Shown: one piece after another, positions 5,710-12,269 of the stretch | How positions within the stretch are numbered: the stretch's first letter is position 1 | How the letters are laid out: each line of letters opens with the position of its first letter | Assembly (NCBI GenBank): GCA_016936035.1 | Contig: JAFGPU010000193.1 | Location: forward strand, 1 to 13,315 | Length of the DNA stretch: 13,315 bases | Source: Acidimicrobiales bacterium | GTDB taxonomy: Bacteria > Actinomycetota > Acidimicrobiia > Acidimicrobiales > VFJN01 | Direction of reading: 5' to 3' | The notes under the pieces: generated by a model | What the model saw: only the letters and a program-made list of their open reading frames with translations | Told to the model about the DNA's origin: nothing | Database searches by the model: none | Translations under genes and position numbers: made by a program

Positions 5710-7731
5710 TCAGGTGGTCGACGCGCTCGCGATCACTTGGGGGACGAGCCAGTCGGCGACGAGCGGAGCCGCAGCCCACGAGTAGTGCACGCCGTCCCGC
5801 ATCCGGTCGCCGAACTCGCCTCCCGGCAGCTCCTCGGTCCACCGGTCGAGCTCGATGCGGTGGAAGCCCGGCCGGTCGCCGACCACCTCGGACACGATCT
5901 CGTTGAGCCGGTCGACGCGGTCCGGATCGTTCTCGCCCAGGTCCGACCAGGCGACGGTGGGGTCGTCGGGATCGTCGAGCCGCACGTGCGGGTGGGTCGG
6001 CCAGACGACCGGTGCGCCGGTCGCGGCGAGCAGGTCGGCGATCGCCGTGACTTCGCCGGTGAACCACCGGTCGAACACCGGGTCTCCCAGGTGGTACCAG
6101 TCGCCGGCGAACTCACGCTCGCCCAGCTCGAAGACCCCGGAGGTGAACACGATGACGTCGGGCTCGGCCCGGGCCAGGATGTCGGGCAGCTGGTCGTGCC
6201 AGCGGTTGCAGTCACCGGGCAGGCCCCACGGCCGGCCCCACACCCGCAACGCCGTCGCGGCGCCGCCGAGCGGGCACCCGAACGGCGTGTGGGCCTCGAC
6301 CGCCACCTGGTCGACCGGCTCGCGCTTGTTCCACGACGAGAAGGCCGGGCCGAGCGACCACGCCACCGAGTCGCCGATGAGCAGCACGTCGATCGGTTCG
6401 GCCACCGTGGCGTCGACCGTCCAGCCCATCGCCTGATCGCCCGGGCCGACACCGGCACGAGCCGGTGTGTGCACAGGCAGCACGGTGACCAGCAGCACCA
6501 CCGCACCGGCCGTCACGGCGAGCCCGGCGGCCAGCCGGGGTCGCGGCACCCGCACCCGGAACCGCACCGGCGATTCGATCACGGCGTACGACAGGGCGGC
6601 GACGGCCAGCGTGACGGTGACGCGGGCGACGAACAGGCGCACCGGATGGCCGATGCCGGTGCGTTCGGCGTCGAGCACCAGGAAGATCGGCCAGTGGTAC
6701 AGGTACGCCCCGTAGCTGACCTTCCCGATCGCCCGGAGGGGGCGGGCGCCGAGGACACGGGCGGCCGGTCCGCCGGTGGTGACCGCCAGGATGACCACCG
6801 CGGTCAACGTCGCGTTGACCGCCGTGCGGCCCCGGAACAGGTCTGCGGATGCCAGCGAGGTGGAGTGCCACAGCGCCAGCAGGCCGACGAGCGCTGCGGT
6901 CCCGGCGACCGCGAGGGTGCGGTGGGCCCACGGGCGGACCGGCGCCCCCGAGCGCTCCCGGTCCCGGGCGGCCACGAACCCGAAGGCGAGCACCACGCCC
7001 GCGAGCAACTCGCCCGCCCGGGTGAAGGTCGCGTAGTAGACGGCGCCGCTGTTGTCGCCCGAGCCGGACATCGCCCACGCAGCCGCGAACGATGCGAGTG
7101 CCACGCCCGCCCACCCGCCGGCCGCGACCGAGCGCCGGCCGCCGAGGAGGCGGGCCAGCGCCATGAGCCCGCCGAAGCCGAGCGGAAAGCCCAGGTAGAA
7201 CTGCTCCTCGATCGCGAGTGACCACGTGTGGGCCACCGGTGACGGGTCGGAGAACAGCAGGGCGTAGTCGCCCGATGCGGCGATGAACCGCCAGTTGGCC
7301 ACATACGCGAGCGCGGCCAGCAGGTCGCCGCGGAACGTCGTCGACGAGCCGATCTCGAGCGTCGCCTGCACCAGCGCGATTCCGGCGATCGTCGCCAGCG
7401 CCGCCGGAAGCAGGCGGCGGGCACGTCGCTCCCAGAACCGCCGCCACGACAGCCGTCCCGATGTGGACCACTCGCCCAGGGCCAGCACCGTGATGAGGAA
7501 CCCGGACAGGGTGAAGAAGCTCGACACTCCGAGGAACCCGCCGCTGGCCCAGTCGAAGCCCTGGTGGAAGGCGAGGACGGCCGCGAGCGCCAGCGCCCGC
7601 AACCCGTCGAGGCCCGGCACGTAGCCCAGTCGGGCACGGTCGGCGCCGGGTGTGCTGGATGCCGCGGGACGGTCGACGCCCGCAGCGCGCGCGTGATCGC
7701 CGGAGCGCATCGTGCCCGGTGCCGACGACAT
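5710..7731 (-). CDS. OafA-type membrane acyltransferase with C-terminal SGNH domain
   Basis: A 673-aa integral membrane protein predicted to O-acylate a cell-surface glycan. Residues 37-400 form the acyltransferase-3 domain of about ten membrane helices. It opens with YVPGLDGLRALALAAVLAFH, whose His56 is the conserved catalytic histidine, and contains FFTLSGFLIT (72-81), RFWERRARRLLP (98-109), HTWSLAIEEQFYLGFPL (168-184) with the conserved Glu175/176, and SYGAYLYHWPIFL (339-351). After a helix at 401-420 the extracytoplasmic SGNH domain has block-I GDSVAWSL (453-460; nucleophile Ser455) and block-V DGVHYS (646-651; Asp646, His649), so both active sites look intact. Residues 1-35 are a disordered cytoplasmic lead. 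The ATG at 7729-7731 follows a G-rich stretch. It lies 35 bp after the crotonase gene; a functional link to that gene is not evident. Confidence 0.93.
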   Translation of the reverse strand: MSSAPGTMRSGDHARAAGVDRPAASSTPGADRARLGYVPGLDGLRALALAAVLAFHQGFDWASGGFLGVSSFFTLSGFLITVLALGEWSTSGRLSWRRFWERRARRLLPAALATIAGIALVQATLEIGSSTTFRGDLLAALAYVANWRFIAASGDYALLFSDPSPVAHTWSLAIEEQFYLGFPLGFGGLMALARLLGGRRSVAAGGWAGVALASFAAAWAMSGSGDNSGAVYYATFTRAGELLAGVVLAFGFVAARDRERSGAPVRPWAHRTLAVAGTAALVGLLALWHSTSLASADLFRGRTAVNATLTAVVILAVTTGGPAARVLGARPLRAIGKVSYGAYLYHWPIFLVLDAERTGIGHPVRLFVARVTVTLAVAALSYAVIESPVRFRVRVPRPRLAAGLAVTAGAVVLLVTVLPVHTPARAGVGPGDQAMGWTVDATVAEPIDVLLIGDSVAWSLGPAFSSWNKREPVDQVAVEAHTPFGCPLGGAATALRVWGRPWGLPGDCNRWHDQLPDILARAEPDVIVFTSGVFELGEREFAGDWYHLGDPVFDRWFTGEVTAIADLLAATGAPVVWPTHPHVRLDDPDDPTVAWSDLGENDPDRVDRLNEIVSEVVGDRPGFHRIELDRWTEELPGGEFGDRMRDGVHYSWAAAPLVADWLVPQVIASASTT

Positions 7732-7766
7732 GCCGATCCCCCCGCCGTCCGACCTGCTCAGCTCGG

Positions 7767-8552
7767 TCAGACCTGTGAGCGGCCCCGCTCGGTCACCGCG
7801 GCCCGGCGGGCCCTGATGGCGTCGGGATCGAGCCCGCCGCCCTGCCAGTCGCGGGCGACGGTCGCCTCGAGCTGCCAGGCCTCGCCGGCGCTGACCAGGG
7901 CGCCGTCGGCGTAGGTGCGCAGGATGCGACGGACGGCGCGCTGGTCGTTGGACACGATGTCGGCAGCCAGTCGCCGGCAGTAGGGCAGCAGCTCGTCGTG
8001 GGGCACGACGTGGTTGACCAGGCCCCACGCCCGCGCGGTCTCGGCGTCGACGAAGTTGCCGGTGGCCGACATCTCGCGGGCACGCCGCACGCCGATGGCC
8101 TGCGGCAGCAGGACCGTCAGACCCCAGCCGGGCATGATGCCGACGCGGGCGTGGGTGTCGGCGAACGCCGCCCGCTCCGACGCGACGAGCAGGTCGCAGC
8201 GCAGCGCCAGCTCGAACCCACCGGTGATGGCCGCGCCGTTGACGGCGCCGATCACCGGCTTGCCGATGGGCGGGAACGGTCCCTGCTGCTGCGGCGACGA
8301 CGCCTCGACGGCCAGCGCCTCGATGGAGGCCCCGGTCGTGGACGCGAGCTCCTTGAGGTCGAGCCCGGCGCAGAAGGCGGGGTCGGCCCCCGTGAGGATC
8401 ACCACGTCGACGCTGTCGTCGCCGTCGAGATCGTGCATCGTGCGACGCAAGGCGCGTCGCAGCTCGCGGTCGAGCGCGTTGCGGGCCGCCGGACGGTCGA
8501 GGGTGACCGTCGCGACCCGGTCGGAGACGTCGAGGCCCAGCACGTCGGTCAT
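7767..8552 (-). CDS. Enoyl-CoA hydratase/isomerase (crotonase) family protein
   Basis: A 261-aa crotonase-fold protein acting on an acyl-CoA thioester in the cytoplasm. RVATVTLDRPAARNALDREL (12-31), the first oxyanion-hole segment AFCAGLDLKE (59-68) and the second, NGAAITGGFELAL (105-117), are standard. Glu114 in GGFELAL corresponds to the first catalytic glutamate of classical hydratases. The second glutamate position (the PE of the usual PEIxLG) is His134 in FADTHARVGIMPGWG, a variant I associate with EchA-type mycobacterial paralogues. The protein may therefore not be a simple 2-enoyl-CoA hydratase. The C-terminal helices are intact. The ATG at 8550-8552 has TAGCGT 7 nt upstream. It is divergent from the beta-propeller gene and precedes the acyltransferase. 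Confidence 0.9.
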   Translation of the reverse strand: MTDVLGLDVSDRVATVTLDRPAARNALDRELRRALRRTMHDLDGDDSVDVVILTGADPAFCAGLDLKELASTTGASIEALAVEASSPQQQGPFPPIGKPVIGAVNGAAITGGFELALRCDLLVASERAAFADTHARVGIMPGWGLTVLLPQAIGVRRAREMSATGNFVDAETARAWGLVNHVVPHDELLPYCRRLAADIVSNDQRAVRRILRTYADGALVSAGEAWQLEATVARDWQGGGLDPDAIRARRAAVTERGRSQV

Positions 8553-8559
8553 TGCGGCG

Positions 8560-8565
8560 ACGCTA
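8560..8565 (-). promoter_or_regulatory. Putative leaderless -10 element of the crotonase gene
   Basis: TAGCGT on the minus strand is 7 nt before the ATG in the 99-bp divergent gap. No Shine-Dalgarno sequence is present between them. Confidence 0.5.
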
Positions 8566-8651
8566 GTGGCGATCGTCGACGAGGGCCGAAGTCTGCCGCC
8601 CACCCGCGCAGTTCCACCATCGACCACACACATCGTGGCACGATCAACGCG

Positions 8652-9866
8652 ATGAGTGGAGTCAGGCTGGGGATCGTCGGGGCCGTGAGCGTCCTCGTCC
8701 TCGCTGGTGCGGTGTTCGTCGAGCGCTCCGGCGTCGAGGAGGGCGCCGAGGGGGCCGGCCAAGCCGGCAAGTCGCCGGCCGGCGCGGCACTGCCGACCCC
8801 CGGCGCCGGCTCGGCCACGACCACGACGCCACCGCCCCGACCGCCGTCGGCGGGGTTGCGGCTGGCCGAGCACCGCGTGATCACGGCCACCGCCGAGACC
8901 GGTCCGCTGTCGCCCAAGTCGATCGTCGCCTCGGGCACCGGCGTCGTCTACGCGCAGAACATGATCTACAACCACAGCGTCACCGCCTTCGACGCCGACG
9001 GCGACCACCTGGCGACCATCTCCGACGAGGTCGACCTGGCGTCGTTCGGCATCGACGACCACCCGCCCGGCACCGTCCGGGGCGGGCCGGTCGAGCTGGC
9101 GTTCTCGCCCGACCGCACCACCGCCTACGTGTCCAACTACTCGATGTACGGGCCCGGGTTCGCCAACCCGGGCGACGACGAGTGCTCGCCCGAGAGCGGG
9201 TTCGACAGCAGCTTCGTCTACCGCATCGACGTGGCCAGCCATGCGATCGACCAGGTCATCTCCGTCGGCTCCGTGCCCAAGTACGTGGCGACGACGCCCG
9301 ACGGCCGTCACGTGCTGGTGACCAACTGGTGCACCTACGACCTGAGCGTCATCGACGCCGCCACCGGGCGCGAGGTGCGACGCGTGCCGCTGGGCCCCTA
9401 CCCGCGGGGCATCGCGGTGTCCCCCGACGGGCGCACCGCCTACATCGCCATCATGGGCGGCACCGACATCGTCACGGTCGACCTCGGGTCGTTCGCCGTC
9501 GGCCGCTTCGAGGGCGTGGGCGGCGGGCCCCGCCATGTGGTGATCGGTCCCGACGGCGCCTACCTGTACGTGACGCTCAACCGCGACGGACGCATCGCCA
9601 AGGTCGACACCCGCACCGGCGAGGTGGTCGCCACGGTGGCGACCGGCAGTGCGCCCCGCAGCATGGACATCGCCGCAGACGGCCAGTCGCTCTACGTCGT
9701 CAACTACGGGTCGGCCACCGTGTCGAAGGTGACGACGGCCGACATGGTGGAGGTGCAGGAGGTGTCCACGGGCGAGCACCCCATCGGCGTCACCTACGAT
9801 CCGCTGACGGGGCGGGTGTGGGTCGCCTGCTACTCGGGGCAGATCCACATCTTCGACGACCGGTGA
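8652..9866 (+). CDS. Exported YncE-like beta-propeller protein
   Basis: A 404-aa protein with an N-terminal membrane segment (RLGIVGAVSVLVLAGAVFVE, 5-24), a Gly/Ala/Thr/Pro-rich linker (28-68) and a seven-blade-like propeller of YVTN/YncE type (about 69-404). Blade repeats carry the usual pattern of strand, SPDG turn and Y-V-x-N: LAFSPDRTTAYVSN (149-162), VATTPDGRHVLVTN (212-225), IAVSPDGRTAYIA (254-266), VVIGPDGAYLYVT (296-308) and DIAADGQSLYVVN (339-351). It most likely sits outside the membrane as a scaffold or ligand-binding module; the partner is unknown. An insert with Cys178 in the second or third blade and Cys227 could form a disulfide. The ATG at 8652 is chosen because the signal anchor starts directly after it; no clear -10 or ribosome binding site is seen. 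It is convergent with the 200-aa gene. Confidence 0.88.
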   Translation: MSGVRLGIVGAVSVLVLAGAVFVERSGVEEGAEGAGQAGKSPAGAALPTPGAGSATTTTPPPRPPSAGLRLAEHRVITATAETGPLSPKSIVASGTGVVYAQNMIYNHSVTAFDADGDHLATISDEVDLASFGIDDHPPGTVRGGPVELAFSPDRTTAYVSNYSMYGPGFANPGDDECSPESGFDSSFVYRIDVASHAIDQVISVGSVPKYVATTPDGRHVLVTNWCTYDLSVIDAATGREVRRVPLGPYPRGIAVSPDGRTAYIAIMGGTDIVTVDLGSFAVGRFEGVGGGPRHVVIGPDGAYLYVTLNRDGRIAKVDTRTGEVVATVATGSAPRSMDIAADGQSLYVVNYGSATVSKVTTADMVEVQEVSTGEHPIGVTYDPLTGRVWVACYSGQIHIFDDR

Positions 9867-9871
9867 CGCCG

Positions 9872-9887
9872 GACGGCTCCCGCCGTC
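9872..9887. terminator. Hairpin between convergent genes
   Basis: GACGGC (9872-9877) and GCCGTC (9882-9887) form a 6-bp stem with a CCC-containing 4-nt loop in the 19-bp gap, reaching into the stop codon of the opposing gene. It is short and has no T-run. Confidence 0.4.
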
Positions 9888-10488
9888 AGTGGCCCTCCTC
9901 GACCGGCGGCAGGAACGGCAGGGTGAGATCGCCCAGCCTGACCAGGGTGGCGGCGATCCAGCCGCCCATGGCGCTGAGGTGGTCGTCGAGGATGGTGCCG
10001 TCCTCGAGCGTGGCCTCGTCGAGCTCGTAGCTGCCCTCGTAGGACACCTCGATGGCGAACTCGCTCTCGTTCAGGTCGGCGGAGCACACGGTCTCGATGG
10101 TGGGGCCCGACCGTTCCAGCTGCTCCGAGCCGATGGCGGCGCTCGCCTCGGGAAGCACCGCCAGCACCACCCGGGGGTCGGGTGCCTCGGCCAGGCGTTG
10201 CACCCGCATGACCAGCTCGATCTCGATGCGGGGCGGGTCGCTGAAGGGCTCGCCGATGTACCAGGACCGGTAGGCGGTCTGCGCCCACGTGGGCCAGTCG
10301 AGGGTGAGATCGGCCTGCACCCGGGGCGGCAGCCCCTCGCCGGGCAGCCCGTAGGAGGTCTCCCACGTGACGTCGCCGAGCAGCACGTCGACCTGGAAAC
10401 GCTCCTCGAACGCCTGGCGCTCGAGGAAGGCGCGCTCGAGCGAGTCGCGGAGCGCTCCGATGGCATCGGTGAAGACGTGGTCGAGCAT
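9886..10488 (-). CDS. Hypothetical protein, 200 aa
   Basis: I do not recognise this family. The protein is soluble, acidic, without signal peptide or membrane segment. It begins with an amphipathic helix (about 1-33, rich in Arg/Glu), followed by alternating strands such as FQVDVLLGDVTWETSY (31-46), VQADLTLDWPTW (57-68) and RIEIELVMRVQRL (87-99), then EFAIEVSYEGSYEL (143-156), which suggests an all-beta core of antiparallel strands. A single cysteine (135) is present. The ATG at 10486-10488 is 12 bp after the TAG of the 247-aa glyoxalase-like gene, and TAGCCT, which overlaps that TAG, lies 9 nt upstream of it. Codon use matches its neighbours, so it is probably a real gene and last in the run. 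Confidence 0.75.
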   Translation of the reverse strand: MLDHVFTDAIGALRDSLERAFLERQAFEERFQVDVLLGDVTWETSYGLPGEGLPPRVQADLTLDWPTWAQTAYRSWYIGEPFSDPPRIEIELVMRVQRLAEAPDPRVVLAVLPEASAAIGSEQLERSGPTIETVCSADLNESEFAIEVSYEGSYELDEATLEDGTILDDHLSAMGGWIAATLVRLGDLTLPFLPPVEEGH

Positions 10489-10497
10489 GGCGTCGGC

Positions 10498-10503
10498 AGG
10501 CTA
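10498..10503 (-). promoter_or_regulatory. Putative leaderless -10 element of the 200-aa gene
   Basis: TAGCCT on the minus strand is 9 nt before the ATG. Its first three bases are the TAG stop codon (10501-10503) of the preceding gene. Confidence 0.45.
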
Positions 10504-11244
10504 GCGGGGTGCGCCGTCGGTGCCGCCCGGGGCGGCCGCCCCGCCGGCCGACATGAACGCCACCGGCACAGACACCGCGTCGGGCGGCGGCTCGGCGCCG
10601 GCGGTGCGGTCCGCCCGCAACGTGGCGATGCGCCGCCCCGGCTGGACGGCGGGCTTGGGCGCGCCGACGCGGCCGGCGAGCAGCGCGGCGGTCGCGTCCA
10701 GGTCGGCCACGGTGAACGCCAGGCCCCAGAAGGTGGCCGGTCCGTCGCCGGACGGTACGGCCGGCCCCACGACCTCGAGGATCACCTCGCCCAGCCGGAA
10801 GAACCGCTGGAGCCGGCCGCGCCCGGCCTCGCGCGTGCGCCGGGCCGGCAGCCCGATGCTCTCGATGGCGGCCGAGGTGCGGTCGAGGTCGGGGGTGAAG
10901 ACCACGAGGTGGTCGAGCTGGGTCGCCCCGTTGGGGTGCGGTGGTGCCGCGCCCCCAGCGTCGCCCGGCCCCGCCGTGGCCGCCGCTGCCGTCGGCAACC
11001 CGTCGAGGCCGTCGGGGCGGTCGGGGCGGTCGGGGCGGTCGCCCGGCAGCTCGGCGCCGGCCAGCGACCAGGCGACGATGCCGCGCCCCCGCTCGTCGCT
11101 GGCGCCGGTCAGCCCGATGCGCACCGCACCGACGCGGCACGTGCCGTCGCCGTCGACGGCGAACCCGATCGACCGCCAGGCCGCGGGGTCGTCGCCGACG
11201 GTGACCTCCGCGATGGTGACCGGTGCCCTGGCGTGCTCATCCAT
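10501..11244 (-). CDS. Glyoxalase-like (VOC) domain protein with extra N-terminal domain
   Basis: A 247-aa protein. Residues 107-232 form a glyoxalase-like domain: TQLDHLVVFTPDLDRTSAAIESIG (108-131), LQRFFRLGEVILEVVGP (145-161), WGLAFTVADLDATAALLAGRVG (173-194) and a last strand VSVPVAFMS (224-232). His112 and Glu157 are at the positions of the usual metal ligands, so a metal site is possible. Residues 1-66 are a separate part I do not recognise (VRIGLTGASDERGRGIVAWSL); it resembles nothing firm. The two are joined by a low-complexity Asp/Arg/Pro then Ala/Gly linker (68-106) that contains a 9-bp tandem repeat. The ATG at 11242-11244 has TAGCGT 8 nt upstream. It lies 32 bp after the queuosine-salvage gene; the substrate is unknown. 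Confidence 0.83.
   Translation of the reverse strand: MDEHARAPVTIAEVTVGDDPAAWRSIGFAVDGDGTCRVGAVRIGLTGASDERGRGIVAWSLAGAELPGDRPDRPDRPDGLDGLPTAAAATAGPGDAGGAAPPHPNGATQLDHLVVFTPDLDRTSAAIESIGLPARRTREAGRGRLQRFFRLGEVILEVVGPAVPSGDGPATFWGLAFTVADLDATAALLAGRVGAPKPAVQPGRRIATLRADRTAGAEPPPDAVSVPVAFMSAGGAAAPGGTDGAPR
11011..11040. repeat. 9-bp tandem repeat in the VOC-gene linker
   Basis: Three exact copies of GTCGGGGCG plus GTC, preceded by one degenerate copy. On the minus strand it encodes repeated Asp-Arg-Pro in the linker. The unit is a multiple of three, so slippage would change linker length without a frameshift. Confidence 0.8.
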
Positions 11245-11252
11245 GGTCGCGG

Positions 11253-11258
11253 ACGCTA
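11253..11258 (-). promoter_or_regulatory. Putative leaderless -10 element of the 247-aa VOC gene
   Basis: TAGCGT on the minus strand is 8 nt before the ATG, in the 32-bp gap after the queuosine-salvage gene. No Shine-Dalgarno sequence is present. Confidence 0.5.
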
Positions 11259-11276
11259 TCCCCGAACCGGTCCGGC

Positions 11277-12269
11277 TCAGTACCAGGTGCAGCGGCAGCG
11301 GTGGCGGGGGACGGCCTTGATCTCCGGGTCCTGCCCCCGTTGCCAGAGCTGGTGGTCGACGGCGGCGGCGGACAGGCCGGTGCGCGCCGCCAGCACCTCG
11401 ACGGCGTACAGGCCGCACGCCCGGATCTCGACCTCCTCGGGGCTGCCCGGTTCGAGCAGCTCGCCGGCCTCGATGCGCGCCGCCAGGTCGTCGCCGTAGA
11501 CGAGGGCGCCCGCCATGCGCAGCACGTGCGGCACCAGGTTGTCGGCGAACGCGGTGAGCCGGTCGACGTCGTGGAACCGGCCGAGGCCCTCGCCGCGGAA
11601 GGCCCGGGCCAGGTGCGACACCGTGATCTGGGCCCGCTTGTAGAACGGCACGTCGATGGCGTCGTCGTCCCGGCCGTACCGGGCGACGTCGTGGGCGAGC
11701 GGCATGGCGCCGAGCGTGCCGACCAGTGCGGCCGCCGATCCACCGGCGGCGCCGACCAGCGCCGCCGCCGACCCGTCGTAGTGGTCGATGAGCAGCGCAC
11801 CCAGGTCGCGCCAGGCCTCGGCGAACAGTGCCAGCAGGTCGTCGACCGGACCGGGATGGGGCTGGCCGAACAGGTCGGCGCACGTCGCCACGTCGACCGT
11901 GGCGAGCCACTCGGCCGTCGGCGCGCCGACCTGCGCCACATGGTCGGCCAGCGACTCGGCCAGGCTGCGGGCGCCCGACAGCCCGTCGCGCTTGTGCAGC
12001 ACCGGGAACCACCCCGACCCGAAGTTGACGGCGTTCCACACGACGACCTCGGTGGCCATCGACTCGTCGTCGCCACGTGGCTGCTCCTCGGGGAGCAGGG
12101 GAGGCTCGTCGGGGGCCAGCGTCTCGGCCAGGCGGCCGAGGGCGTCGATGTCGACGGTGACGGCGCTCGCCTCGATCGCGACCGTCGCGCAGGCGGCGCG
12201 GATGTCGTCGAACACGGTGCGCCCGGAGGCGACGGCGGCATGGCCTGTCGTGTCGGCCTCGTCGGTCAT
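11277..12269 (-). CDS. Queuosine salvage protein (Qng1/DUF2419 family)
   Basis: A 330-aa homologue of queuosine 5'-phosphate N-glycosylase/hydrolase, the enzyme that frees queuine from queuosine monophosphate (from degraded tRNA) for re-use. Recognised family segments are VVWNAVNFGSGWFP (76-89), ADLFGQ (131-136), DVPFYKRAQITVSHLARAF (206-224), the strongly conserved LTAFADNLVPHVLRMAGALVY (238-258), PGSPEEVEIRACGLYAVEVL (274-293), VDHQLWQRGQ (304-313) and the family's basic C-terminus, here PRHRCRCTWY. Length is typical. Residues 55-73 are a hydrophilic, Pro/Glu/Asp-rich insertion and probably a loop. The ATG at 12267-12269 overlaps the TGA of the prolyl oligopeptidase gene by 4 nt (ATGA), so translation is coupled. 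Known bacterial members are salvage enzymes, but the substrate here is inferred. Confidence 0.87.
   Translation of the reverse strand: MTDEADTTGHAAVASGRTVFDDIRAACATVAIEASAVTVDIDALGRLAETLAPDEPPLLPEEQPRGDDESMATEVVVWNAVNFGSGWFPVLHKRDGLSGARSLAESLADHVAQVGAPTAEWLATVDVATCADLFGQPHPGPVDDLLALFAEAWRDLGALLIDHYDGSAAALVGAAGGSAAALVGTLGAMPLAHDVARYGRDDDAIDVPFYKRAQITVSHLARAFRGEGLGRFHDVDRLTAFADNLVPHVLRMAGALVYGDDLAARIEAGELLEPGSPEEVEIRACGLYAVEVLAARTGLSAAAVDHQLWQRGQDPEIKAVPRHRCRCTWY

Noticed and set aside
5560..7221. Long plus-strand open frame opposite the acyltransferase gene
   Set aside because: It is an antisense shadow in GC-rich DNA. The minus-strand product has full acyltransferase and SGNH motifs, while this frame gives an Arg/Gly/Pro-rich, motif-free translation.
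8553..9848. Minus-strand open extension of the crotonase frame opposite the beta-propeller gene
   Set aside because: The plus-strand propeller has clear repeats. The extension is His/Val/Gly-rich without any domain, and the crotonase starts naturally at 8552.
9889..11499. Plus-strand 536-codon open frame across the VOC and 200-aa genes
   Set aside because: It has low-complexity composition (Gly, Arg, Ala), no motif, and spans two minus-strand genes with good starts.
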